64,000 nt of DNA from Diadophis punctatus similis (taxonomy: Eukaryota; Chordata; Lepidosauria; Squamata; Dipsadidae): positions 2,902,604 through 2,966,603 of the forward strand of contig JALIGW010000062.1 of NCBI GenBank assembly GCA_023053685.1. Reading direction: 5' to 3'. Positions 11,515 to 21,825 of the stretch are shown here, piece by piece (within the stretch, counting starts at the first letter, position 1; each line of letters starts with the position of its first letter). The notes under the pieces were generated by a model, which was given only the letters and a program-made list of their open reading frames with translations, was not told where the DNA came from and ran no database searches. A program made the position numbers and the translations under genes.

Positions 11515-12060
11515 TTTTTGACCTCCCCGGCCCCCAGGAGTGCTCTGCAAGCCTCCCAAACCCTCTGTGCACCCCGTTTTTTGCAAAAATGGGCATGCTT
11601 TTTGCAAAAAACGGGGGTGTTTTTGCCTTCCCCCAGCCCCCAGGAGCACTCTGCATGCCTCCCAAACCCTCTGTGCACCCCATTTTTTGCAAAAACGGAC
11701 CCATTTTTCACCCATTTTTGCAAAAAACAGGGCATGCAGAGGGTTTGGGGAGCCTGCAGATTGCTCCTGGGGGCTGGGGAAGGCAAAAATGCCCGTTTTT
11801 GTGAAAAATGGCCCATTTTTCACTTGTTTTTTGCAAAAATGGGGTGCACAGAGGGTTTGGGAGGCCTGCGGAGTGCTCCTAGGGGCCAGGCGAAGGCAAA
11901 AACGCCCCCGTTTTTGCAAAAACTGCCTGTTTTTCGCTCATTTTTTTGCAAAAATGGGGGGGGTTTCCCATCCCCCAGCCCCTAGGAGCACTCTGCAGGC
12001 ATCCCAAACCCTCTGTGCACCCCATTTTTGTGAAAAACAGGCCCATTTTTGGCAAAAATG
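11515..12060. repeat. Direct and inverted unit array of the outer element
   Basis: A unit of roughly 110 bp (ccaggagcactctgcatg, cccaaaccctctgtgcac, then ttttttgcaaaaa) appears at about 11524, 11630 and 11965 in one direction and at about 11720 and 11835 in the other. The open frames across it are translations of the repeat. Confidence 0.75.
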
Positions 12061-12181
12061 GGACACGGGGGTGGGGCTTTGGGAGTCCAAAAATGGCTGT
12101 ATTCGGTGTATAAGATGCACCAACATTTCCACCCTCTTTTAGGGGGGAAAAGGTGCGTCTTATACTCCGAAAAATACGGTA

Positions 12182-12954
12182 CTTTAAAAAGCCTAGTTCC
12201 CAAATCCTTTCCAGAGATTAAGTATCTAAAACTGAATTGGCAGTGCTGAACATTATCAGCTTACTTTTGAATAAATAGACTCTTTAAAAGGAGCACAGCC
12301 CAACACACTCCCATACATCAACCTCCTCTGTTCTGCAGCCCAAGATTGAGGATTTACTCGTGTCTCCTCCTCTCACCTCCTCCTCTCACCCCCCCATCCC
12401 GCCGCCACTTCTGGCTGCCAAGAGACTGAACTTCCTAAAACTCTGCTCATCTCTGGCTGTCGCCACCAGCAGCAAAGAAGCTGCACATTCCAAATGGTGC
12501 AAATTCGGCCTGTGGTCTGGACTGGCTGCCAGCAAAGAACCTGGGGAGATGTGACCCAGACCCGCCTCCTCCACGGCCAGCCGTAGGGAGGAGATTTGCC
12601 TGCGTCTGTCCTACAGGAGCTCTTGGGCCAGGGAAAAGCAACACCCCACCATCGGCCTCCCTTCTCCCAGGAGGCCTGCCCATTTAAAGGAGCAGCCTCT
12701 GAGCACTCCTGAAGCTCCTCTAATGAAGGGGTTCAGAATGATATTCTGAAAATGGGCCAATTCATATTCTGCCCCCTCCCACCCACCCGGCCACTGCAGA
12801 TCGGGGGCAGCACTTTATCCACCACACAGTGGTCCACCTAGCAAGGTTGGCCATAGGGTGGGGATGGGGGTGGGGGCAAAGGGCACAGAGTGGGATAAGC
12901 GTCAAGGGCATCCTCAGAAAACCCATTCCTCCCTCCCATAAATATTTTGAAGGA
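12182..12954. other. No feature recognised
   Basis: Pyrimidine-rich sequence at 12360-12420 followed by moderately GC-rich sequence. No convincing exon or known repeat. Confidence 0.35.
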
Positions 12955-13316
12955 ATCCCAAAGGTGCTTTTTCAGGAGGCAATTGGACTTTCTTGTTTTT
13001 ACTTTTGAAGATGTTTTGCTTCTCATCCAAGATCCAGCTCTGACAGGACAGTGGGGAATGGAAGGGTTTATATTCCTTGAAGACACTGGTCATTTGCATC
13101 CTTTTAGAGCAGTGTTTCCCAACCTTGGCAACTTGAAGATGTTTGGACTTCAACTCCCAGAATTACCCAGCCAGCAAAACTGGCTGGGGAATTCTGGGAG
13201 TTGAAGTCCAGACATCTTCAAGTTGCCATGGTTGAGAAACACTGTTTTAGAGGGTCCTTGAAGCACTTGGAGGTTTATCTGTGTCCTCAGGGGTCACCTG
13301 AATAACACACCTGGTT
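12955..13316 (-). repeat. Hammerhead-bearing repeat, copy C, with hAT insertion
   Basis: Same family as 3411-3570, but the hairpin has lost several bases (core 13037-13010). A 135-bp hAT MITE (13110-13244) interrupts it; the repeat resumes as gggtccttgaagcacttgg. Confidence 0.65.
13110..13244. mobile_element. hAT-type MITE, 8-bp TSD TTTTAGAG
   Basis: Foldback with ends CAGTGTTTCCCAACC and gagaaacactg. TTTTAGAG at 13102-13109 and 13245-13252 is an exact 8-bp duplication. It interrupts copy C of the hammerhead repeat. Confidence 0.92.
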
Positions 13317-13518
13317 CCTGTAGTCTGCATTTCCCCCCCTCTGGAAATCCATTCCTACTCCCACACCATTCCAAGGGGGTTTATCCCAAATTGTATAGCT
13401 AATTGTAGCTAATAGCTAATTGCTATAGCAATACAATTTGGGATGAACACCCTTGGAATGATGTGGGAGTAACAATGGATTTCCAAAGAAAAGAAAAGAA
13501 AAAATGCAGACTACAGGG
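13317..13518. repeat. Long inverted repeat (foldback)
   Basis: The left arm from cctgtagtctgcattt and the right arm ending aaatgcagactacaggg pair over about 80 bp with small gaps; the loop is about 13396-13430 and contains TAGCTAATTG repeats. It continues the wording of the neighbouring hammerhead repeat (compare cctgtagtctgcaat at 57126). Confidence 0.8.
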
Positions 13519-13714
13519 ACATTTTGTGTAGACTTAACACAGGTGCTGTTTTTTTCAGGGGAGAATATACAACTTTTCCTTAGTTAATTATATCTTATAA
13601 TCAAGTCCCAATTCGATATCTTTAAAAAGGGCTATTTAAGTTGGGACTTGAATGCTCCTACTTGGTGAAAAAGCGCGAGAGGTGCTTATTCATGCACCTC
13701 GCTGAATAAGCACC

Positions 13715-13790
13715 AACTCAACCGTCCAGCGCAGCGGTGAGACTGCGTGCACCTGGGAGTCCTGGGTTCGAGTGCTGGTCCGCCGCACAC
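13715..13790 (+). repeat. tRNA-like sequence, probably a SINE head
   Basis: Contains an A-box-like agcgcagcggtgag and a B-box-like gggttcgagtgc at the right spacing for a tRNA gene. I could not fold a complete cloverleaf, and the acceptor ends do not pair, so a tRNA-derived SINE head is more likely than a working tRNA. Confidence 0.45.
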
Positions 13791-14790
13791 CTGGGCTCTT
13801 AGCCAACCTGCCCCCTAGGGGCGCTGTTGCCGTGGCCGTCGCCTTGCTCGTGAGGTGCAAAGGGGGGACTGTGTACCCCTCGACCGCCGAGCGCTTTGGT
13901 GCCCCCGAGGGGGAGCCCCCCTTCCTCAGCCTGAGCAGCAGATCGCCGGGGAGTGTGGGGGGGGGGAAGGATGATGCCAGCCAGCCCCCCTCAGCCGGAG
14001 CGCCCCGCGGGCGAGGGAGGCGCTTCCAGCCCGCGGGTTACGTAACCTTCTCCCTGCCGCCTCAGAGCGCCCTGCGCCGGGTCAGACGGCGCCCCGCCAG
14101 CCAGCGGGGAAGGGCCCTTTCGACGCCCCCTCGGAGCCCCTTCAGAACCCGTTGCCTTTGCAAGTTGGCCGCGAGCGAGCGAGAGAGCCTACCTCGGGGA
14201 GGGTGTCCTGCCAGCCGCCTCAGCGAGATTCAGCGCCGGGCTTGTTCGCGGCTGCCCGTCTGTCTGCGGAGGCCGGGAGCGGCGGGAGGAGGAGGAGGAA
14301 GACCAGACGCCTCGCCCCCTCGTCCCGTCCCCCCCCGCCGCGCCTCTCCTCCGACTTCAAAGGCAGCCGCGGGGCGTCCCGCCAGGAGAAGCGACTTCGT
14401 TACCGCCGCCAGGCTCCGAGCCGGCGGGGAGACGGGAGAAGCGGCTGCCCCCCCCCCCTTTCGATGGCCCAGCTGCGTCCCCGGCCAAGGCCGATGGAGG
14501 AAACGTCCGAGCGGGGCCCGAACAAGGCGGCAGAGAGAGGAAAACCGCTGCCGCCCCGCCGGCACCTGCAGCGGCTTCAGAACGGAGCGCTTCCCCCGCT
14601 CCCCGCCTGGGCCGTCTGGGCAGGAACCGGGCTCCAGTGTTACTCAGCCCCGTCCGAGGACCGAGCGCCGCCGCCCCGGAATGGGAAGGGGGGGTGTTCG
14701 GGACTTCGGCCGAACACTTCCCCCGGGATTCCCAGGTGCGGAGCCAGCGCCCGCCGAGGTGGGGGGGGGTGAGAGATGAGGGCTCGTTTG
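13760..14790. promoter_or_regulatory. CpG island, candidate promoter
   Basis: About 1 kb of very GC-rich sequence with many CpG, in sharp contrast to the AT-rich surroundings, including CCGCC/GGCGG and CCCCGCC Sp1-like boxes. Such islands usually mark a vertebrate promoter with a 5' exon. Frames stay open on both strands by composition, so direction and gene are unknown. It lies about 35 kb upstream of MYMK, too far to assign to it. A GC-rich relic of a repeat is the alternative. Confidence 0.55.
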
Positions 14791-15056
14791 GATGCCCCTT
14801 CCTGTCCAGGGGCGTTTCCAGATGGGGCCTCCAGTGACCGTTTCCCAAGCCGGAGGTCCCATCTGGAAAGGCTGTGCCAAAACGGCCATGTCTGGGCCCA
14901 AGCAGGTGATATGAAACCTCTCCGTACCAACTTGTGTGCGGTGGAATCATGCAGCCTCTGTTGGCTTTTTTTGACAGCTGGCTCATATTTAAATGATTGT
15001 CCACTCGTAGCCTCTTGTAGCCACTACTGTTGAGTCAGGTACCACCTGTTCTGTAA
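14791..15056. other. Possible noncoding or first-exon sequence
   Basis: A stretch 14819-14904 is bounded by cgtttccag and AAGCAG followed by gtgat, and could be an exon on the + strand. The acceptor is weak and the peptide is not recognised, so it is only noted. Confidence 0.15.
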
Positions 15057-15264
15057 AGTGTGTGTGCATTTGGTTTTTCTTGCCTAAATGTAGAACCTTA
15101 CTTATACTTATCAAAGGGTAAGACCCTCACCACTGAATTGCATTTTGTTGGATAGGGCGCAGTGTTCAAGTCTGTCAAGAACTTCTGGATATTGAATCTA
15201 AAGTGTTGGCTATTCCCCCCAGCTTGGTGTCATCTGCAAATTTGATGAGTTCTCCTTTTATTCC
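15057..15264 (-). mobile_element. CR1 LINE fragment, resumes after LTR
   Basis: Minus-strand reverse transcriptase C-terminal wording, also seen at 36230-36500 (ttttgttggatagggcgcag, cttggtgtcatctgcaaatt). It is cut at 15264 by a solo LTR and resumes at 15814 (ctcatttaaatcatttatga). Confidence 0.8.
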
Positions 15265-15809
15265 TGTAGGAAGTTAGCACCCACCCCTCTCCTAGGAAAT
15301 GAGATATCCTAGGAGATATTAAAAGGTAGAAGATATTCTGTGGAACACATCTGGAAACATGCTTTTAAACAAACAAAAGACTCCTCTTGGAAACCCCCAC
15401 CCCAGCTCACATATTCCTCTCACCTGGACTGGAAGTCTTTTGCATGATAAAACCACAATAGGATTTGCCCAAGGCCCTTTCATTCAGCCAAAGCTGGATT
15501 AGACAAAAGCCAAGAGTTGCCCCAGCATGCCCCTGGGGGGTCTGAGAGCCAATGGGATACATTTCTATACAGGAAAAGGAAATCTAAGAGGTGGGACCCA
15601 ACTTAGACTATAAAAACCAGGAACTCAGCATCTCTCTTCCTCTTTTTTCTCTTCACCACACCTGGAACCATGTAAGCTACCTTTTCTGTACAGGGGCTCA
15701 AGCCATGTGCTCCTGTTCACCATTAAACCTTCTTTTCAAGCAACCTTCATGAATCCAGTGTCTTTTTCCCCACTTGGAACTGAACCTAAAAGGATATTTC
15801 CTTATAACA
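15265..15809 (+). repeat. Solo LTR, 4-bp TSD TTCC
   Basis: Begins TGTAGGAAG, ends CTTATAACA and is flanked by TTCC at 15261-15264 and 15810-15813. A TATA-like CTATAAAAA lies at about 15608 and an ATTAAA poly(A)-type signal at about 15722, giving a + strand U3-R-U5 order. No internal region exists, so it arose by LTR-LTR recombination. The TSD length fits an endogenous retrovirus or a Ty3 element. Confidence 0.8.
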
Positions 15810-15859
15810 TTCCCTCATTTAAATCATTTATGAAGATATTGGCCCTATTTTGGGTAGTC

Positions 15860-16029
15860 TGTTGGCACTGACACTCAAGGTTGAACTGTTGACCTCCTGG
15901 GTGCTCTCTGAGCTTGGCCACTGCGTTACCTGCCTGGGAGACATCATCAGAGCAGGAAATCGACTCCCCAAAGACTTTCTGAAAAAGCAAGTTTTTACAA
16001 CTGTACTAGGAAGTCCCCCCCCCCCCCAT
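15860..16029. other. No feature recognised
   Basis: Short unassigned stretch between the CR1/LTR composite and the LTR-like sequence. Confidence 0.3.
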
Positions 16030-16580
16030 TAAAATATTCTTTATTCTTAACATTAAAAAGAGGCAGGATATAATGTTTCCCACAAAGGAGAAATGGAGAA
16101 AAATATTAACAAAAGCAGAAAGCAGCCCCCAGTCTTCCTGCCATAGGAAAACAGCCTAAGCAGAAGCTTGAAGAGGCTGGTATTTTGGAATGGAGATTTT
16201 GTATCCATTCAGAAAGACTGGGATAAGCAACACAATTAGGCAGAACTGACAAGATTAGCTCAGACAAACACCTAGGATTTGCATTTAGAGCCAGCCATGA
16301 CCCTTACATGACCCCATAGGAATCTGGCAACTGCCATTAAAATATTAAAGGACACATTCTTACACAGGAACAGGCATCCCAAAGCCCTAAAGAATGTATA
16401 AAAGTCATATATCTCAACCCCATTTTGTCAGCCACCCCAGAAATATACTGCTGTCACTGAAGTTTCTGGCATGCAAATAAAGAAAAGACCTTCTTTCCTG
16501 CAGCCAGCCTTCATTTTATTTCCAGCATCTTTCTCCCGGCTTGGAACTGGACCGGATTTTTCTTCCAATTCTAGCCTTTG
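16030..16580 (+). repeat. LTR-like sequence
   Basis: TATAAAA at 16397-16403 followed 73 bases later by AATAAA at 16476-16481, then a pyrimidine-rich end tagcctttgaca. The sequence ttccagcatctttctcccgg is shared with 38288-38308. The left border is not defined. Confidence 0.45.
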
Positions 16581-16701
16581 ACAGGGGCAGGGAGCAAGTT
16601 TGGCGGGGGCAAGCCCTCCCAAAGAAAGGAATACCTGCACCTATAGCAAGGGCTCCCTGGTCATCTGGATTTGGTGGGCTGAATCCTCCTAGGGCCTAGG
16701 C

Positions 16702-17127
16702 CAATGATGGCGAACCTTTTTTTCCTCGAGTGCCAAAATAGTGCACGCGTGCGCTATCACACGCACGTGCGTGCCCACACCCATAATTCAAAGCCCCTCA
16801 CTCGCCCCACCCCCCTGCGCATGCGTGCGCGACCCATCCCACTCCCCGTTTCCCGACTTCCAGTGGGCCCGGTAGGCCCGTTTTTCGACCTCCCCAGGCT
16901 CCAGAGGCTTTCTTGGAGCGTGGGAAGGGCAAAAACGCTCCACCCCCGCCACCCTGGAGGCCCTCCAGAGGCCAAAATCGCCCTCCCAGAGCCTCCGCGC
17001 GAGCCAAAAATCAGCTGGCGGGCACACACATGCGCACTGGAGCTGAGCTAGGGCAACGGCTCGCATGCCGGTAGATATGGCTCCGCGTGCCACCTGTGGC
17101 ACTCGTGCCATAGGTTTGCCATCACTG
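16702..17127. mobile_element. hAT-type MITE, 8-bp TSD GCCTAGGC
   Basis: Ends CAATGATGGCGAACC and a right end reading GTTTGCCATCACTG, imperfect inverted repeats. GCCTAGGC at 16694-16701 and at 17128-17135 is an exact (and palindromic) 8-bp duplication. The interior is CpG-rich and noncoding. Confidence 0.92.
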
Positions 17128-17518
17128 GCCTAGGCTCTTAGAGACTCAGGCCCTGAACCACACTGGGCTTTACAGTGGTGACTAGTTCCCTGGACTACAT
17201 TTGGAAATGACCAGTGATCAATGCAAGGCTCACAGCAACGGCATGACACTGGCATGCCTAAGGCTGACTACTCAGCACCCCGTGTGGCACTTGAGGCAAG
17301 CAAAGGTTTCCAGGGCCTCCTCGAGGGCAGCTCACAGATAGTAAGTGATAGTCCTTGGGTTGCAAGCTGACATGGTTGTGATCAGGTGCCACCTTCCAAG
17401 CATCCTGTTCCAGATACATCTGCAATAAGCTGGGCAAAGGCCCTCCCCGTCTCAGCTTGCCCCTGGCCTTCCAGCAGTAGTGGAAGAACTTGTTCCCTCT
17501 TGGGGTGGGGGTGGGGGG
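17128..17518. other. No feature recognised
   Basis: Unassigned sequence; no exon with splice context was found. Confidence 0.3.
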
Positions 17519-17610
17519 ATTTATTTATTTATTTATTTATTTGGCTATCTTATATGCCGCCCAACTCCCAAAGGACTCAGGGCGGGATGTTGTCTCAGGG
17601 AGGCGGATCC
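17519..17610 (-). mobile_element. L2-type LINE 3' end fragment
   Basis: TTTA repeats followed by atatgccgcccaactccc and ggactcagggcggg, the same 3' end as at 61800 and 63100 (minus strand). Confidence 0.75.
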
Positions 17611-17639
17611 ACACCCTGTTGAGAGCCACCAGACCATCC

Positions 17640-18606
17640 CAAAAGATTCTGCACGATCAGCATGGTCGTATATCCAGCATCTAGTCGGAAGAACCACATG
17701 TGCTCAACTTATGCCCACAATACCTGCCTGGAAATAAACAAAACTGTAGCCAATTTCCTACAAAAAGCTCCCACATTTCTTTATTTCTGTCCATCATGTC
17801 TACCAATACTGGATGATCTAATTACCATGTCTGATAGATTCCAAACCTTGGAAACAACCATAAAAACACAAAAAACATACATAGATTCCATGGAAGCACG
17901 CATAGAAGCATGCTTCACAACTTTGGATAAAAAAATTACAGCAATTCAAATACTCAAAATTCAAATACTCAAAATCATATTCCAACACAACAACGACTAC
18001 CTCAATCACTAGCTCAACAATCACTACCTCAACCACATGCACAACCACAACAACTACCTCAACCATCTACCAACCATCCAAGCAATATATCCTTATTCAT
18101 CAAAGACACCCTTGAACAGAAACAAAAACGTAATAATGCTATTCTATTTGGCCTTGAAGTTACCAATGAACCTGATATAGATCAGGTTCGCAACATTATT
18201 GCATCAAAATTCCCTGCTGAAGAAATTATTGAAGTTTCCAGAGATGGCCCCGAGTTTAAGTATAGAGATGGTTCGGTAGCCCCACGATTCTGTAGAGTCG
18301 TTTGCAAAGATGAACTCAGCAAACGAAAATTCATTAATACTATAAACTCTATTAACAGAAATGACCCCAACCCCAAAAAACTTCGCTCAAGGCCTGACCT
18401 ATCCATACTACAACGAATCTGCTCCTGTGAACTATGAGCAGATCTCAAAAAACGTCAAGACCAAGGACAAACTGACCTGTACATTGACTACCGCGCTGGC
18501 TGCATCAAAACTAAGACCCGCAATCCACCATCCATCATTCAAACCATCATCACCCAAAACAATCCAAACTTCCAATCCACCTTCAACCAAAACCAACCCC
18601 CCATAA
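17640..18606 (+). pseudogene. L3/CR1-type LINE ORF1
   Basis: Broken + strand frames read as the ORF1 of a CR1-superfamily LINE. The first (17662-18012) has a Cys-rich part (CSTYAHNTC...FCPSCLPILDDL) like the PHD-type zinc finger of CR1 ORF1, followed by a coiled-coil-like stretch (TMSDRFQTLETTIKTQ). Later frames read NNAILFGLEVTNEPDID and PRFCRVVCKDELSKRKFI. Frameshifts and a stop near 18434 break it. ORF2 follows at once on the same strand, the normal LINE order. Confidence 0.65.
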
Positions 18607-18639
18607 ACCAAAACTAGGTATGCACGCCTCTTACTTCCT

Positions 18640-19325
18640 CAATATCAACCACTGCTAATCTTAAATGTAAACTAATGAATTCAAGAAGCATCGTTAACAA
18701 AATACCTGAACTCCTTCTCTTACTAAAAACTGCTAAATTCGACATTATATTTGTCTGTGAAACATGGCTAAATGCATCCCGACTCCATTATCACAGTAAG
18801 AGACTATCATGTTTACCAATCTGATCGCGAAACCCGTAGAGGAGGTGGAGTTGCAATCTTCTATAAGAAATCACTGAACCTAAAAAAGGTGCAAATTAAA
18901 CATGAACTCGATCTTCCAGAAACTATCATCTGTGAACTGACCTTAAATACCACACTTCGCTTCCTACTATGTTATAGAGCTCCTGATTACGATATGACAA
19001 TGTGAACAAGCTAACCTCACTACTAACGTGGGCAGCCTCCTACCCACATCATCTTATATTTCTTGGTGACCTAAACCTACCTCTTATAAACTGGACCCTA
19101 AACGAATGTACAACTGAACCCATACATTCAACCCTTTACAATGCTATTGCCGATCTAGGGCTAGATCAACTAGTAACAGACAATATTAGACTCAGCAATT
19201 GTCTTGATCTCATCTTCTGCAACAACTTATAGTCAATTTACGGCATACAAATAAAAGAACCCTTTTCCAACAGTGACCACAGCATGATTGACTTTTGTTT
19301 CAATATATGTCCTTACAGAAACCAC
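18640..19325 (+). pseudogene. LINE ORF2 endonuclease part
   Basis: Reads as an APE-type endonuclease: FDIIFVCETWLNAS with the catalytic Glu, RRGGGVAIFYKKS, then HHLIFLGDLNLPLINW with the GDLN motif and LDLIFCNN. A frameshift near 18770 and 19003 and a stop at 19231 show it is dead. It breaks at about 19330, where an L2-type LINE is inserted, and continues at 21826. Confidence 0.8.
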
Positions 19326-19329
19326 CTCA

Positions 19330-21790
19330 ATAATGGGATAACTTAATAATCTGGATTAAGGGGTTAAGTCATCTCTCTCTTGTCATGGTCAGATCATTCT
19401 ATATTAAGGTTGGACTTTTCCTCACTGCAGGGAGGAGGAACCGACTAAGTGGTTCCGCTCCAGGAACCTAATGGACCCGGAAGGGTTTCAGAAGGAGCTT
19501 GGGGATTTACCTGAATCCCTGGTACACAACTCCTCCGAAGACATAGTAGCCGCCTGGCATAGGGCAGCATCTGGGGCTTTTGATAGAATTGCGCCTTTGA
19601 GGCCTCTCCGCGGCAGTGGATCCCAGAGAGCACCTTGGTTCACCGAGGAACTCCGGGAGATGAAATGCCAGAAGAGACACCTAGAGTGACGATGGAGGAC
19701 CAGTAAATCCAAATCCGACCGAACACTACTAAGAGCCTTTATTAGGACTTACCTAGTGGCGATAAGGGCGGCAAAATGTTCACATTTTTCCATTCTTATC
19801 GCATCCACAGATTCTTGCCCCACCTCCCTTTTTAGGGTGACACGCTCCCTTCTCAACGGGGTGGGAGCGGAGGAACCACTTCAAGGTAGAGCTGAGGAAT
19901 TCGTAGAGTTTCTGGCAGATAAAGTCACTCAGATTCGGATAGACCTGGACTCCAATTGGGCAAAGCAAGCCGTGATGACAGGGGCAGACCTTAATCCCAT
20001 TTTATGGGAAGAGTTTGACCTGGTGACCCCTGAGGAAGTGGACAAGGCCATTGGAGCAGTAAGCTCCACCACTTGTATGCTGGATCCATGCCCCTCCTGG
20101 CTTGTTTCTGCAAGTAGGGAGGTGACACAAGGTTGGTTCCAGGAGTTAATCAACGCCTCTTTAAGTGAGGGGTTCTTCCCCCAGCCTCTAAAGGTTGCGG
20201 TGGTGAGGCCCCTCCTTAAGAAGCCATCCCTGGACCCAACTGACCTTAAAAACTATTGACCAGTCTCCAACCTCCCCTTTATGGGGAAGGTGGTGGAGAA
20301 AGTGGTGGCGCTGCAACTCCAACGGCTCTTGGATGAAACGGAGTATCTTGACCCTTTTCAGTCAGGTTTCAGGCCCGGTCACAGCACAGAAACTGCCTTG
20401 GTCACGCTGATGGATGATCTCTGGTGAGCCCGAGATAGCTCCTCCATCTTGGTGCTACTTGACCTCTCAGTGGCTTTCGATACCATTGACCATGGTATCC
20501 TTCTGCGACGGCTCGGGGAGATGGGAGTGGGAGGCACCGTTCTATGGTGGTTCTCCTCCTATCTCTCTGACCGGTCTGGCTGGGGGACAGAGGTCAACCC
20601 CGAGACCCCTCGTTTATGGGGTTCCTCAGGGGTCAATTCTTTCCCCTATGCTCTTCAATATCTACATGAAACCGTTGGGTGAGATCATCCGTAGGCATGG
20701 GGTGAGGTTCCAACAGTACACTGATGATACTCAGCTGTACATGTCCACCCCATGCCAATTCAGTGAGGCAGTTGATGTGATGTGCCAGTGTCTGGACGCT
20801 GTAAAGGTCTGGATGGGGGTTAACAGGCTCAAACTCAACCCAGATAAGACCGAGTGGCTTTGGATGTTGCCTCCCAAGGACTTTGACATCTGTCCCTCCT
20901 TGGTTCTGGGGGGGTGAAATTTGATCCCTCAGAACGGGCTCGCAACTTGGGGGTCCTTCTGGATCCACAGCTAAAATTGGACCAACATCTAACAGCTGTG
21001 GCCAGAGGGACCTTTGCACAAGTTCATCTTGTGCACCAGTTGCGTCCTTTCTTGGATCGGGAGGCACTACTGACAGTCACTCATGCCCTTGTTACCTCAC
21101 ATCTTGACTATTGCTATGCACTCTACATGGGGCTACCCTTGAAGAACGTTCGGAGACTGCAGCTAGTGCAGAATGCGGTGGTGAGTGTGGTGATGGATGT
21201 CCCTAGATATACCCATGTGACACCCATCCTTCGCGAACTGCACTGGCTGCCCATAGGTCTCCGAGCGCAATTCAAGGTGTTGATGATTACCTTTAAAGCC
21301 TACATGGCTTAGGACCAGTTTACCTCTGAGACCGTCTTCTCCAACATACCTCCCTAAGACCGATTAGAGCCCACAGAGTTGGTCTGCTGGTGGTCCCGTC
21401 AGCCAAACAATGTCAGCTGGCAGGCCCACAAATGAGGGCCTTCTCTGTGGCAGCACCAGCTCTCTGGAATACACTACCCCCCGAGATCCCGCATAATTCC
21501 CACCCTGCCAGCCTTCAGAAAAGCATTAAAAACATGGCTTTGTCGACAGGCCTGGGGCCAATGATTTTAATACAACACCGATTATTCTTGGCCCCATGAG
21601 TGAATTATTGTATGGTTTTTAAATTGTGGTTTTTAAATGCTTTTAAATGTTTTAATACTTATTGTTTTAATACTTTTTATATTTATTGTTGCTTGTGAAT
21701 TTTTATTGTTGTGAGCCGCCCAGAGTCTCTGTGGAGTAGGTGGCATACAAATGCAATCAATCAATCAATCAATGATAAATAAATAAATAA

Positions 21791-21821
<31 letters not shown>

Positions 21822-21825
21822 CCAA
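19330..21825 (+). mobile_element. L2-type LINE inserted in the L3-type LINE
   Basis: 5'-truncated L2-group LINE. Reverse transcriptase pieces are seen at 19756-20259, 20449-20682 ([17 protein letters not shown]) and 20414-20917 (QYTDDTQLYM, the YxDD box with Thr at x), then LQLVQNAVVSVVMDVPRYTH at 20914-21312. The 3' end gtgagccgcccagagtctct is followed by CAAT and AATA repeats to 21822. Frameshifts and an in-frame TGA (20257) and TGA (20425) make it inactive. Confidence 0.8.

Larger units (their letters stand above)
9886..12181. mobile_element. Outer TA-flanked foldback transposon
   Basis: The left end TACCGTATTTTTCGGA (9886) and right end TCCGAAAAATACGGTA (to 12181) are inverted repeats with TA at both edges, as in Tc1/mariner-like MITEs. 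The inner continuation ggtgtataagatgcatcaa on the left matches ggtgtataagatgcaccaa on the right in inverted sense after allowing for the nested element. There is no transposase frame. A second element of the same family (9963-11500) is inserted inside. Confidence 0.75.

Noticed and set aside
13715..13790. Possible functional tRNA gene
   Set aside because: A and B boxes are present, but no full cloverleaf with a paired acceptor stem could be drawn; more likely a SINE head.
13772..14779. 335-codon open frame in the GC-rich island
   Set aside because: Other frames on both strands are also open because of base composition; the protein is low-complexity Arg/Pro-rich and unrecognised, with no splice support.
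14819..14904. Candidate exon MGPPVTVSQAGG...
   Set aside because: Acceptor lacks a good pyrimidine tract, the peptide is unknown, and it sits at the edge of the GC-rich island; not enough support.
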